Positions 34,460 through 43,378 of a stretch of 64,000 nucleotides of DNA are shown piece after piece. Below the pieces are notes generated by a model that made no database searches, had not been told where the DNA came from, and was given only the letters and a program-made list of their open reading frames with translations. Origin of the DNA: Candidatus Gastranaerophilales bacterium (GTDB lineage Bacteria; Cyanobacteriota; Vampirovibrionia; Gastranaerophilales; Gastranaerophilaceae); contig JAFTXY010000011.1 of the NCBI GenBank assembly GCA_017461425.1, positions 372,001 through 436,000 of the forward strand. Reading direction: 5' to 3'. Position 1 is the stretch's first letter. Every line of letters starts with the position of its first letter. A program made the position numbers and the translations under genes.

Positions 34460-36541
34460 TTAGTAATTATTTTCACCACCTAAATCAGGATCGCTAGGTA
34501 ATTCAGGACAATATGTTCCTGTTGGAGCTGGTGTTGGGGTTGGTGTTGGGGTTGGTGCTATATCACCACCATTATCATCATTGTTATCATCATTATTATT
34601 ATCATCATCTTCTTCACCTAAATCAGGATTGCTAGGTAATTCAGGACAATATGTTGGAGTTGGTGATGGTGTTGGAGTTGGTGTAGCTGTTGGCGTTGGT
34701 GTTGGTGTTGAACCAAAACCGCCTTCGCTGCCTTCTACATTCTCTGGTTCATTTGTTCCCTCTGCAGATGGTACTGGACTAGGTGATGGAGATGCTGTTG
34801 GAGTTGGTGATGGAGATGCTGTTGGAGTTGGTGATGGAGATGCTGTTGGAGTTGGTGATGGAGATGCTGTTGGAGTTGGTGATGGAGATGCCGTTGGAGT
34901 TGGTGATGGAGATGCCGTTGGAGTTGGTGATGGAGATGCTGTTGGAGTTGCAGTCGGAGTTGCAGTCGGAGTTGCAGTCGGAGTTGCAGTCGGAGTTGCA
35001 GTCGGAGTTGCAGTCGGAGTTGCTGTTGGTGTAGCAGTTGGAGTTGCAGTTGGAGTTGCAGTTGGAGTTGCAGTTGGTGTAGCAGTTGGAGATGGAGATG
35101 GAGTAGCAGTATTTTTAGGAGCTACAGGTCCATCGATATGTGCATAAACCAACGGTTGTAAATTGATTTTTACTTCATTGCTATTTCTGTAATAGTTGTC
35201 GAATGAAATAAATAAATCATCATCTTTAATTTTGCTTGTACCAAACGCATCTGATAATGCTGTATTGTTGTCTATGATTTGAGCAAAAGCACTTCTTGCT
35301 AATGCGCCATAAACGTTTTTATCTTGATAATATGCATCTTTAAGAGTTACTCCATTTGGTAATGTATAAGCATCAAGAATTTGTATTGGAGTTGTAGCGC
35401 TACCATTGTAATATCTTAAATCAGCAGTTGCTCTGTCTGGTGTTACATAGCTAAATGTTGCTTCTTTATCATTTTTTCTTGTTAACCAATATTTTACATC
35501 GCTAGCAGAAATTTGTCCGTTTCTTGCTATAACGGAAACTGGAATTCTTGGGCAAGCAATTTCTAAATAACCGTTGTCATTTGCAAAATCTACTGCCATT
35601 TGAGTTGCTTCTGATTCGCTTCCGTTTTGGAAAACTTCTTCGTTTGGCTCATAAATTGCAACAGCATGCCAGATTGCATCTCCTGCGTAGCAATCCATTG
35701 TTTTTAAGCCGTATGTTTGTGCTAATTTTGAATTTATCAATTTTGTAAGCTCTGCATCAGATTTGACTCCTGAAAGTTCTTCAGGTGTGATTGATAAATA
35801 TGATACATTTTGTTCATCCGCATTTTTAGGCATAAATTCTAAAGAAGCAACAAATGTAGTGTTTCTGTTTCTACCTGTTTCTACCATAGGAGTGATTTCA
35901 GGTAAAAATACTGTTTGGTTTCCTGCTGTAGTGTAATCTGTAGCTAATATTAATTGTGGGTCCATATTTGCTACATCGCCTTGTGTGTAGTCAACTTCGC
36001 CTTGAGTTACAAAAGAAACCATCCAAGGATTTGCTTTAGCAATTGCATATGCAGCAAGACTTCTTTCTTCTATTTCGGATTCAGGAATTCCATACACAGA
36101 TGTGATTACATCATTTAAATTTCCATATTCATTATCTGCAAATGGATTGCTTGATAATGTTGTAAAATCAACAGATGGAGTAATGACTCTTGCTTGATAA
36201 TTTCCTGTCATATCAAATGTAATAGATGGAGCATCATAAATTTGAGCTAATTGCGCTTCGTTTTCTTCGTTTAATGCTTGAATTTGTGCGGTTCCTAAAT
36301 TTGTAAAATCTTCAACAGCTTTACCTGTTTTTGTTGTTTGCGCACTTGCACTACCTGATAAATTAGCTAACGCCATTACAAGGGCTGTAACCATAGAGGC
36401 TGTTTTTTGGGTTTTTGATCTGTCTTGTGAACCAAAACTTACACTGTCAGCCATATTGCTGAATAATGGTCTTGAAGCAGTAATATTTTTTCTAATGTTT
36501 AGGGCATTTGCTTTTGACATTTGAATTTTGTTTATATTCAT
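34460..36541 (-). CDS. Thr/Pro/Ser-repeat surface-like protein with duplicated C-terminal cysteine motif
   Basis: I do not recognise the globular part. The protein has 693 residues. A polar N-terminus of about 45 residues (ending SVSFGSQDR) precedes a hydrophobic stretch ([18 protein letters not shown]) that looks like a displaced signal peptide with an AxA site near residue 68. A unique domain runs to about residue 465. Then come about 12 TATP units and seven TASPSPTP-like units, typical of extended, often glycosylated linkers. The motif TYCPELPS(N/D)PDLG occurs twice near the C-terminus, once before an Asp/Asn-rich stretch and once at the very end. The ATG has TAGGAG eight bases upstream. 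A cell-surface or envelope role is inferred. Confidence 0.75.
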   Translation of the reverse strand: MNINKIQMSKANALNIRKNITASRPLFSNMADSVSFGSQDRSKTQKTASMVTALVMALANLSGSASAQTTKTGKAVEDFTNLGTAQIQALNEENEAQLAQIYDAPSITFDMTGNYQARVITPSVDFTTLSSNPFADNEYGNLNDVITSVYGIPESEIEERSLAAYAIAKANPWMVSFVTQGEVDYTQGDVANMDPQLILATDYTTAGNQTVFLPEITPMVETGRNRNTTFVASLEFMPKNADEQNVSYLSITPEELSGVKSDAELTKLINSKLAQTYGLKTMDCYAGDAIWHAVAIYEPNEEVFQNGSESEATQMAVDFANDNGYLEIACPRIPVSVIARNGQISASDVKYWLTRKNDKEATFSYVTPDRATADLRYYNGSATTPIQILDAYTLPNGVTLKDAYYQDKNVYGALARSAFAQIIDNNTALSDAFGTSKIKDDDLFISFDNYYRNSNEVKINLQPLVYAHIDGPVAPKNTATPSPSPTATPTATPTATPTATPTATPTATPTATPTATPTATPTATPTATPTATPTASPSPTPTASPSPTPTASPSPTPTASPSPTPTASPSPTPTASPSPTPTASPSPSPVPSAEGTNEPENVEGSEGGFGSTPTPTPTATPTPTPSPTPTYCPELPSNPDLGEEDDDNNNDDNNDDNGGDIAPTPTPTPTPAPTGTYCPELPSDPDLGGENNY
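34780..35100. repeat. Coding tandem repeats (24-base and 12-base units)
   Basis: On the plus strand, about seven units of a 24-base repeat (gagttggtgatggagatgct plus gttg) run to 34944. About 12 units of a 12-base repeat (gagttgcagtcg and variants) follow at 34945-35088. Both keep the reading frame of the minus-strand gene and encode TASPSPTP and TATP. Near-identical adjacent units suggest recent slippage and likely length variation between strains. Confidence 0.9.
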
Positions 36542-36663
36542 TGATGATGACTCCTATCATTTTTTCTAGATGCTCATAAAAATGCTATAAATATATTATA
36601 TTGCTTTATAATTATGGATGAGAGTTAAATTTTTACAATTTGTAATATTTTTTAGAAAATTAT

Positions 36664-36686
36664 ACGTTGCCTTTTTGGGGCAACGT
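36664..36686 (-). terminator. Terminator after tRNA-Gly
   Basis: The eight-base stem ACGTTGCC/GGCAACGT with a seven-base loop lies about 20 bases beyond the 3' end of the tRNA on the minus strand. The T-tract (ATAATTTT) is imperfect. Confidence 0.65.
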
Positions 36687-36708
36687 CTTAATTTACTTAT
36701 TTATATAA

Positions 36709-36784
36709 TGGAGCGGAAGACGGGGCTCGAACCCGCAACATCCTGCTTGGAAGGCAGGTACTCTACCAATTGAGTTACTTCCGC
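36709..36784 (-). tRNA. tRNA-Gly (anticodon UCC)
   Basis: The minus strand folds as a full cloverleaf. The acceptor stem is GCGGAAG/CTTCCGC, the anticodon stem CCTGC/GCAGG with loop CTTCCAA gives anticodon TCC, and the T-loop is TTCGAGC. The discriminator is U, as expected for tRNA-Gly, and the 3' CCA is encoded in the DNA. It reads GGA codons, which fit this AT-rich genome. Confidence 0.97.
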
Positions 36785-36836
36785 AACAATTTTATTTAAT
36801 ACTAAACATAAATTATTTGCAATAGATAATAGTAAA

Positions 36837-38429
36837 TTAATTTAACTCAAGAGTTAATGTTATATCAACTGGTCTTGAAATTATTCCATGGCTTGGGGGT
36901 TTCATATATGTTAAGGTGTCTGTAACAACTTTTTGAACTGACGCATCTATTGATGGCGAACCAGATGAGGCAACCATTTTTATTGTATCAACATCTCCAT
37001 TTGAGGCAATTCTAATATCTACTTTTACAATTTTATTTGTAGGAATGTCATTGACTAATAATAAATCGTTTTGAAGATTTAATTTAACATTTTTTCCGAT
37101 AAGTTGTAAAAATTTTGTATAGCTTCCTTTTTTAACTAAACTCTCTGGGGCTTCCCAAGAAATTTTTGTAATGCTTGGAGAATATGTTGGTTTAGTAGAA
37201 ATTGGCTGTTTTATTGTAAAATTATCAATTGCATTTTCTTTTGAAGAAATTAATTTTGCTTCTCCTTCGCTAAAATCAAAATCTTCTTGATATTCAAATG
37301 GATCTTCAAAGTTTGCGATTTCATTATTTTGCTCAATAACATCATTGCTTCCTTTGATTGAAATTAACGCAAAGCTTCCCAAGATGAAAATAATTGCAAT
37401 TGCAATAAATAATATACGCCTATTTTTTGCATTAGCGATTGTTTTGATTTGAGACATTTCAACTTTTGGCATTTCATCAAAAATTGCATCAATTACTCTT
37501 TTGCTCATTTGTTTTTTGTCAGTTTTATCCATAATATCAAACATTTGAACAGTTTTTGATTTTTGGGGAGCATCTTCTTCTTGATTAATTTCTGAAAATT
37601 CTTCTTGGTTTTCTTTGAAATCTTGTTCTTCTCGAATTTTCACGTTGTCTAAGCCTTCTTCAAAGCTTACATATCCTTTGTTGCTTTCGAGTATGGCATT
37701 TGCTGATGTAGAAGTTTTTTCTTCATTTCTTCTTATTAATTCAGGATAAAAACGAATATTGTTTGCAAGTTTTTCAAATTCTATTGTGTCAATAAATCTT
37801 GCTCTGCAAGAATCGCAATTCATTAGATGTTGAATTAATTGTCTTTTATAAACTGATGATAAATCATTGTCTATGAATTTTAAAAATAATCCAAGACAAT
37901 CGACATGTTTACCTAGAAGGGTTTTTGTTGCTATTGAATGTCTTGTGAGGTTTTGAAATCTTCCAATATCAATAATCATATCCAAAGTTGGATAATAATA
38001 TTTAGAATCATGTGAACAAGAAGTAATTTTGCTTCCCTCGATAAAACCTATCATTTTAGCTTCTTTGATTTTGGAACCAATTTGAACAATAAAATAAAAA
38101 TGTGGCAATATGTCCATATCTACATGGATTTTTGGGATTTTAACAGTTTTTTCTTTATATAAAGTGATAACATCGATTCTATAATTGCCGTGGTAGATGT
38201 CTGTAATTTTGAATTCTTCAAATAATAATGGAATTTTGTATACACTTCTTTTTGTATCGATTCTAACTTTTTTTGCATGCAAATAGCTGATAGCACAAGT
38301 TATTCCTAGCATATCAAGCATGCCTCTTTTTCTTGTTTGTGCATCAGATAATGAACTGGCCAATAGCTTTGATGCGTGGGCTTGGTCGTCGTTAATTTCT
38401 ATAATATCTACATCCAGCATTGTATTCAA
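36837..38429 (-). CDS. Membrane protein with HxxxCxxC zinc-finger-like motif and TonB-C-like domain
   Basis: I do not recognise a named family. The 530 residues comprise an N-terminal cytoplasmic domain (about 1-185), HLMNCDSCRARF with H201, C205 and C208 in the HxxxCxxC pattern of zinc-binding anti-sigma factors, an acidic linker, one membrane helix (about 336-357, ILFIAIAIIFILGSFALISI) and a C-terminal domain (about 435-530) resembling TonB C-terminal domains (VDIRIASNGDVDTIKMVASSG, ending VDITLTLELN). The layout suggests signal or force transfer across the inner membrane. The start is probably TTG 38429 (AAGGGG ten bases upstream); ATG 38420 is the alternative. No sigma factor gene is adjacent. 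Confidence 0.6.
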   Translation of the reverse strand: MNTMLDVDIIEINDDQAHASKLLASSLSDAQTRKRGMLDMLGITCAISYLHAKKVRIDTKRSVYKIPLLFEEFKITDIYHGNYRIDVITLYKEKTVKIPKIHVDMDILPHFYFIVQIGSKIKEAKMIGFIEGSKITSCSHDSKYYYPTLDMIIDIGRFQNLTRHSIATKTLLGKHVDCLGLFLKFIDNDLSSVYKRQLIQHLMNCDSCRARFIDTIEFEKLANNIRFYPELIRRNEEKTSTSANAILESNKGYVSFEEGLDNVKIREEQDFKENQEEFSEINQEEDAPQKSKTVQMFDIMDKTDKKQMSKRVIDAIFDEMPKVEMSQIKTIANAKNRRILFIAIAIIFILGSFALISIKGSNDVIEQNNEIANFEDPFEYQEDFDFSEGEAKLISSKENAIDNFTIKQPISTKPTYSPSITKISWEAPESLVKKGSYTKFLQLIGKNVKLNLQNDLLLVNDIPTNKIVKVDIRIASNGDVDTIKMVASSGSPSIDASVQKVVTDTLTYMKPPSHGIISRPVDITLTLELN

Positions 38430-38578
38430 TTGTTAGAATCCCCTTAATAATAATTTGACACATACAAAAATATTTTTCAAAAAAAACTTATGTATTTTAT
38501 CAAATTTGTTGCATTTTCTTAATAAAAAAATAAAATTCTTTGTTTAGTTTTGGTTTTTTTATACTACAATTTTGTATT

Positions 38579-40636
38579 ATGAAGAAAGATTTTTTATTAG
38601 AAGTATTGGTTCAAGAGCTTCCATACAAATTTATTCCAAGTGCAATTTCGCAACTAAAAAGCTCATTTGAAAAATTATTTACAGAAAATGGTTTAATATC
38701 TGGAGATATTAATGTTTATGCGACGCCAAGACGTCTTACTGTTTTGATAAATGATGTTTCATTATCTCAAGAAACAGTTATTAAGGATGTTAAAGGTCCT
38801 ATTTTAAACATTGCAAAAAATGAAAATGGCGAATATACTCCTGCTGCAATTGGTTTTGCAAAGAAAAATGGAGTAGAATTATCTGCTTTATATGAAAAAG
38901 ATAATTATATTTGGGCGAAAATTGAAATAAAAGGCAAAAGTGCAGCTGAAGTTATAAAAGAAAATATTGAAACTTTGATTTTGAAACTTCAAGGCTCGCA
39001 TTTTATGCGCTGGAAATATAACAGTGAAAAATTTTCAAGACCAATTGAAAACATCGTTGCATTATTAGGGGAAGAAATTGTTGATTTAATAATACTAGAT
39101 AAAAAAGCAACAAATAAAACACAAGGTCATAGATATTCTAAAAATAGGGAAATAATAATTGATTCTCCGTCTAATTATGTTGAGCTTTTAAGAAAAGCAA
39201 ATGTAATAGTAAAACAAGATGAAAGAAAACAATTGATTATTGATTTAGCTAAAAAATGCGCTAATGAAAACAATCTTCAAATAAAATTTGATAACATGGA
39301 AGAACTTTTAGAAGAAGTTACTTTTATTACAGAATGGCCTGTTGCCGTAATGTGTGATTTTGATGAAAAATATTTACAAGTTCCATCAATTGTTACAACA
39401 ACGGTTATGACGCAACACCAAAGATATTTCCCACTTTGGAATTTAGATGGCAAATTATCAAACCACTTTATAACAATGGCAAATTATGTTGGTGATGAAT
39501 TTGCAAATATTAAAGCAGGAAACCAAAGAGTAATATGTGCTAGATTAGAAGATGGTGTCTTTTTCTATCAAGAAGATACAAAAACAAAATTAATCGATAA
39601 ACTTGATAATCTTAAAGGTATGACATTCCAAAAAGGTTTAGGAAGTTTATATGACAAAACTCAACGTATGATTAATTTATCTTCTAAATTGGCTGATATT
39701 TTAAATGTTTCAAATAAGGAAGATGTTTTAAGATGTGCCACACTATCAAAATGTGATTTATCAACAAAACTTGTATTTGAATTTACTGAATTACAAGGTT
39801 TTATTGGCGAGAATTATGCGTCATTAGATGGCGAAAAAGATAATGTTGCAAAAGGAATCTGTGAACACTATTTCCCATTGGGTGCAAATGGCGAATTGCC
39901 AAGTGAAAAAATTGGACAAATTGTTTCCATAGCAGATAAAATTGATACAATTTGCGCTTTATTTATTTCAACTCAAGGAGATAAAAAGAAAAAACGTCCT
40001 ACGGGTTCAAATGATCCATTAGGCGCAAGACGTGCCGCTATCGGTATATTGAGAACAATTTTGGAAAATAATTTAAATATAAATCTAAAAGAATTTATTC
40101 AATATTCTCTTGAATTATTGTCAAAAGAATTTTCTATAGAATTAGAAACAACAATATACAAAGAATTAGAGGAATTTTTCGTATCAAGATTATTATTTAT
40201 GTATGAAAAAGAATTTTCTTCAAACATACTAGCTTCCGTTGCTGAGTTTAATCCGTTAGAAAATTTATCTGAATTTATTAACAGAGCAAAAATTTTATCA
40301 AAATACATCAACGATAAAGAATTTTTATTAATAAAAGAAAATGCTACAAGAGTTTCTAGATTATTAAAAGAAAAAGTTGATGTACAAATTGATGAAACCC
40401 TTTTTGTATTGGAAGAAGAAAAGAAACTTTATGAAGCAATTGTTGCACATAATTTTGATGTTAATGATTTAGATGGATATATTAATTCTTTGAATTCATT
40501 AATAAATCCTATTATACAGTTCTTTGATAAAGTTTTGGTTATGGACAAAGATGAAAAAATCAAAAACAATAGATTGAAACTTTTAAGACTATTAAAAGAA
40601 AAATTCTCTTGTGTGTGCGATTTTGAAAAATTATAA
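38579..40636 (+). CDS. glyS: Glycyl-tRNA synthetase beta subunit
   Basis: This is the tRNA-binding subunit of the alpha2-beta2 bacterial glycyl-tRNA synthetase. The 685 residues match the family. DFLLEVLVQELPYKFIPSAI is the standard GlyS start, with later signatures HRYFPLW, LGSLYDKTQRM and GSNDPLGARRAAIGILRTI; the C-terminus is the anticodon-binding helical domain. The ATG at 38579 is chosen because the conserved N-terminus begins there; an upstream in-frame codon adds unrelated hydrophobic residues. TATACT at 38560-38565 may be its -10. The alpha subunit gene glyQ, often adjacent, is absent here. The GT2 gene follows with a one-base overlap. Confidence 0.96.
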   Translation: MKKDFLLEVLVQELPYKFIPSAISQLKSSFEKLFTENGLISGDINVYATPRRLTVLINDVSLSQETVIKDVKGPILNIAKNENGEYTPAAIGFAKKNGVELSALYEKDNYIWAKIEIKGKSAAEVIKENIETLILKLQGSHFMRWKYNSEKFSRPIENIVALLGEEIVDLIILDKKATNKTQGHRYSKNREIIIDSPSNYVELLRKANVIVKQDERKQLIIDLAKKCANENNLQIKFDNMEELLEEVTFITEWPVAVMCDFDEKYLQVPSIVTTTVMTQHQRYFPLWNLDGKLSNHFITMANYVGDEFANIKAGNQRVICARLEDGVFFYQEDTKTKLIDKLDNLKGMTFQKGLGSLYDKTQRMINLSSKLADILNVSNKEDVLRCATLSKCDLSTKLVFEFTELQGFIGENYASLDGEKDNVAKGICEHYFPLGANGELPSEKIGQIVSIADKIDTICALFISTQGDKKKKRPTGSNDPLGARRAAIGILRTILENNLNINLKEFIQYSLELLSKEFSIELETTIYKELEEFFVSRLLFMYEKEFSSNILASVAEFNPLENLSEFINRAKILSKYINDKEFLLIKENATRVSRLLKEKVDVQIDETLFVLEEEKKLYEAIVAHNFDVNDLDGYINSLNSLINPIIQFFDKVLVMDKDEKIKNNRLKLLRLLKEKFSCVCDFEKL

Positions 40637-41421
40637 TGACAAATCAAGAACAAAATTATAAAATTACAGCAATAATTAAAACTTGCAATTGCGAAGATAC
40701 CCTTTGTGATGCATTGGAATCATTAAGAGATTTGGATGAAATTATTATAATTGACGAACATTCAAATGATGACACTGTTGAAATTGCAAAAGAGTATAAA
40801 GCAAAAGTTATTTATGCTGATAAAAATGATTTATCAATTGCTATAAATCAAGCGATAAATGAAGCTCAAGGTGAATGGATTTTTGTTGTAGAACAAGATG
40901 AAATAATTCCGCAGAGATTGATTTTAGATTTGCATAATTATGTTGAAAATCCTAAAAAAAACAGATATTGTGTTTCATTAGCACAAAAGGTTTTTTATTT
41001 AAATAAAGAAATAAAAGCTGCTAGAAGCAAAAATAATCTTAGATTTTTTAAAAAAGGATATGCTGAATTTAAAAATGATAATTCATTTGAATTGAAAATC
41101 AAGCAAGGAAAATTATTTAAATTAAACAAAAAATATAAAAAACAAAACCTATGCTTACTGAAATATATTAAAAAGGATATGGTTAGAATTTTTGAAGATA
41201 TTTTTGAGTTAAACAGAAACAAAATTAAAACTTCAAAAAACAAAAAAGCTTCAGTTGTATTTAAGCCATGTTTAAAATTTGTTAAATGGTTTATATTTAA
41301 AAGAGCTTTCTTGGATGGGAAATATGGTTTTATATATTCTAAAATTAAATATTTTGAGGAGTTTACTTTTCAAAATATGATTTTAGAAAAAATAATTAAA
41401 GGGAAAGAAAATGATTTTTGA
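40636..41421 (+). CDS. Family 2 glycosyltransferase, WaaE/KdtX-like
   Basis: This 261-residue enzyme begins with a GT-A core: ITAIIKTCNCEDTLCDALESL, then IIIIDEHSNDDTVEIAK (nucleotide-sugar aspartate) and WIFVVEQDE in the place of the DxD metal motif. This short form resembles enzymes that add glucose or heptose to lipopolysaccharide core. A more basic, lysine-rich C-terminus could bind membrane. It overlaps the glyS stop and the next gene's start. The sugar and acceptor are not readable. Confidence 0.83.
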   Translation: MTNQEQNYKITAIIKTCNCEDTLCDALESLRDLDEIIIIDEHSNDDTVEIAKEYKAKVIYADKNDLSIAINQAINEAQGEWIFVVEQDEIIPQRLILDLHNYVENPKKNRYCVSLAQKVFYLNKEIKAARSKNNLRFFKKGYAEFKNDNSFELKIKQGKLFKLNKKYKKQNLCLLKYIKKDMVRIFEDIFELNRNKIKTSKNKKASVVFKPCLKFVKWFIFKRAFLDGKYGFIYSKIKYFEEFTFQNMILEKIIKGKENDF

Positions 41422-41869
41422 TAATTTAAATAATGCAAAGCAATATTATTTATTAGGCGAAAAAATTCAAAAAGGCTTTGAGTTTCTTTTGAATAGTGAT
41501 TTAAAAAATCTTGAAGACGGTAAATATCAGATACAAGATGATGTCATATATGCAAATATCCAAACTATAAAAACTAAACCAAAAGAAGAAAAAAAATGGG
41601 AAGTTCATAGAAAATATATTGATATTCAATATATTATAAAAGGTTATGAATGCATGGGTTATGGTTTGTTGGATGATTTTTCAGAAGTTGTTGAAAAATA
41701 TGATAATGATAAAGATGTCGAATTTTTGCAAGGTGATAAATATAATTTTGTAAATGTCCAAGAGGGAGAATTTACAATTTTTTATCCAAATGATGTCCAT
41801 GCTCCAATGCTTGCTGTTGACGAAATGCAAGAAGTTAAAAAAGTTATTGTTAAAATAGCTATTGATTAA
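41411..41869 (+). CDS. YhcH/YjgK/YiaL family protein (DUF386)
   Basis: This 152-residue single-domain protein is a cupin-like beta-barrel family linked to sugar metabolism (relatives: EbgC, YhcH with sialic-acid use). The markers EVHRKYIDIQYIIKG and FTIFYPNDVHAPML are present, with the histidines and acidic residues expected to bind metal. Its start overlaps the glycosyltransferase by 11 bases, so the two are co-transcribed. The exact substrate is unknown. Confidence 0.88.
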   Translation: MIFDNLNNAKQYYLLGEKIQKGFEFLLNSDLKNLEDGKYQIQDDVIYANIQTIKTKPKEEKKWEVHRKYIDIQYIIKGYECMGYGLLDDFSEVVEKYDNDKDVEFLQGDKYNFVNVQEGEFTIFYPNDVHAPMLAVDEMQEVKKVIVKIAID

Positions 41870-41909
41870 TGCTTTATATGTTTACAATTTGATATATTTT
41901 TTTATTTAT

Positions 41910-41915
41910 TATAAT
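41910..41915 (+). promoter_or_regulatory. -10 box (TATAAT), predicted leaderless start of the NrtR-like gene
   Basis: TATAAT ends eight bases before the ATG. TTGATA (41889-41894) could be the -35 with a short 15-base spacer. No Shine-Dalgarno is seen. Confidence 0.55.
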
Positions 41916-41923
41916 ATTAGTAT

Positions 41924-42610
41924 ATGAGAACGTTTGCGGAAACAAAAACACATGAGGTTACAGTCGATGTTGTTATTTTAACTATTGTTGATAACAAATT
42001 GAAAGTACTTTTGGTTAAACGTGTTAATGAACCATTTAGAGGAAAATGGTCTATTCCTGGTGGATTTATTCGTTTATCAGAAAATATCGATGATGCGGCA
42101 TTGAGAGTTTTGAAAGAAAAAACAACTGTATCAAATATCTATCTTGAACAATTATATACATTTGGTGATCCATTAAGATATCCAAATGCTCGTGTCATAA
42201 CTTGTGCTTATTTTGCTTTATTAAGAGCTGAAGATATTAAACTTGATGTTAAAAATACAGAAGGTGTTGCAGATGTTCAATGGCATGAAGTTGAAAAATT
42301 GCCACCTTTAGCATTTGACCACAAAGAAATTATTGAATATTCACTAAAACGTACTCGTGAGCGTTTGGAATTATGTCCAATTGCATTCCAGTTATTACCT
42401 AAAAAATTCACATTGACTGAATTGCAAAAATCTTACGAATTAATATTGAAAAAAACTTTAGATAAACGTAATTTTAGAAAGAAAATGTTATCTTCAAACA
42501 TTTTGGTTGAAACAAATGAATATACAAAATCTGTTTCAAAACGTCCAGCTGCTTTGTATTCTTTTGATAACATTACATTAAATTCTAAAAGAGGTCATTT
42601 CTTCTCTTAA
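41924..42610 (+). CDS. NrtR-like Nudix-winged helix transcriptional regulator
   Basis: The 228 residues comprise a Nudix fold (about 12-145) and a C-terminal winged helix (about 155-228, FTLTELQKSYELILKKTLDKRNFRKKML). The Nudix box reads GGFIRLSENIDDAALRVLKEKT: the glycine and first glutamate are kept, but the REUxEE core is broken (RVLKEK), so hydrolase activity is unlikely. That is the known state of NrtR repressors, which bind ADP-ribose and control NAD metabolism. No NAD biosynthesis gene is adjacent, so the regulon here is unknown. The stop abuts the convergent fliN-like gene. Confidence 0.85.
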   Translation: MRTFAETKTHEVTVDVVILTIVDNKLKVLLVKRVNEPFRGKWSIPGGFIRLSENIDDAALRVLKEKTTVSNIYLEQLYTFGDPLRYPNARVITCAYFALLRAEDIKLDVKNTEGVADVQWHEVEKLPPLAFDHKEIIEYSLKRTRERLELCPIAFQLLPKKFTLTELQKSYELILKKTLDKRNFRKKMLSSNILVETNEYTKSVSKRPAALYSFDNITLNSKRGHFFS

Positions 42611-43366
42611 TTAGTAATTTTGGTTTGGATTAGCCAAATTTGTCGAAGTAACTCTTACGCCAAATTTATCTTCAATTACTATGACTTCGCCTTTTGCAAC
42701 AAGTTTTTCATTTGCATAAATTTCAACTTGTTCACCCGCAATTTTATCAAGCTCGACGATAGAACCCTTTTCCATTTCCATTACTTCTTTGATTGAAGAT
42801 TTTGTTCTTCCTAATTCTACGCTGACATGCAATGTAATATCTTGCATAATATCAAGATTTTTTTTGATAGAACATACTGGAGGAGTGTTTTCAAATTCTT
42901 GAAATTTAACAGGTCTAACTGTTACCATTTTTTCGATTGGTTCTTCAAATTCTTCATTATCAGAAATTAATGGTGCAATGTTTTTTATTTGCTTTTCTTG
43001 AGCTATATTTTCTTTAATTTCTTCTTGTTGAAACTCTTCTTTTATTTTGTTTTCTTCAATTATCTCTTCTTTAGAAAAATCATTTTCTATATTATTTTCA
43101 ATATTTTGAGATTCTAATTCTTCTTCAGTAGGTAATTCGCTTGGTTTTTCTAATTCATCGATATTTTCTTCAATGTTATTATTGTTTTCTTTGATATTAT
43201 CATTTTCTTTAGCATTTAAAACGCTATCTATCTCATCTTCATTTGCATTTTCTTCAAAAAGCGAACTTTCCATAGATTGCATGTTTTGTGCTAAGATTTC
43301 TTGATTTTCAATATCATTAAAATCTTCAGCAGAAAAATCTTGTGAATTTATTTCTTTATCTTCCAT
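42611..43366 (-). CDS. FliN/SpoA-domain flagellar switch protein (second copy) with long acidic N-terminus
   Basis: This 251-residue protein ends in a FliN-type SpoA domain (about 168-245: LGRTKSSIKEVMEMEKGSIVELD and VIVIEDKFGVRVTS), very similar to the fliN core at 14448-14768. The first 150 residues are strongly Glu/Asp/Asn rich and probably disordered. The start is ATG 43366 with GAGAT upstream, 12 bases after fliL, so the two form an operon. It is probably an extra C-ring component or a FliY-type FliN. The acidic tail may set binding to a response regulator. Confidence 0.85.
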   Translation of the reverse strand: MEDKEINSQDFSAEDFNDIENQEILAQNMQSMESSLFEENANEDEIDSVLNAKENDNIKENNNNIEENIDELEKPSELPTEEELESQNIENNIENDFSKEEIIEENKIKEEFQQEEIKENIAQEKQIKNIAPLISDNEEFEEPIEKMVTVRPVKFQEFENTPPVCSIKKNLDIMQDITLHVSVELGRTKSSIKEVMEMEKGSIVELDKIAGEQVEIYANEKLVAKGEVIVIEDKFGVRVTSTNLANPNQNY

Positions 43367-43378
43367 CTTGTTATCTCA

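Noticed and set aside
34780-35100. Tandem array considered as a CRISPR
   Set aside because: Units are contiguous with no unique spacers, the period is 12 or 24 bases, and the array is in frame inside a gene. No cas genes are present.
34581-35147. Long plus-strand open frame of 188 codons rich in Val, Gly and Asp, and an 83-codon Glu/Leu/Met frame within it
   Set aside because: They are mirror images of the Thr/Pro repeats on the minus strand. Repeat DNA keeps all frames open; there is no ribosome-binding site, and the minus-strand gene has a start signal, a globular domain and a terminator.
40099-40653. Two minus-strand frames of 70-74 codons inside glyS
   Set aside because: They are antisense shadows of the GlyS anticodon-binding domain with no start signals.
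42000-42150. Active Nudix hydrolase
   Set aside because: The Nudix box lacks the REUxEE residues needed for metal binding, and a winged helix follows, so a regulator is the better call.
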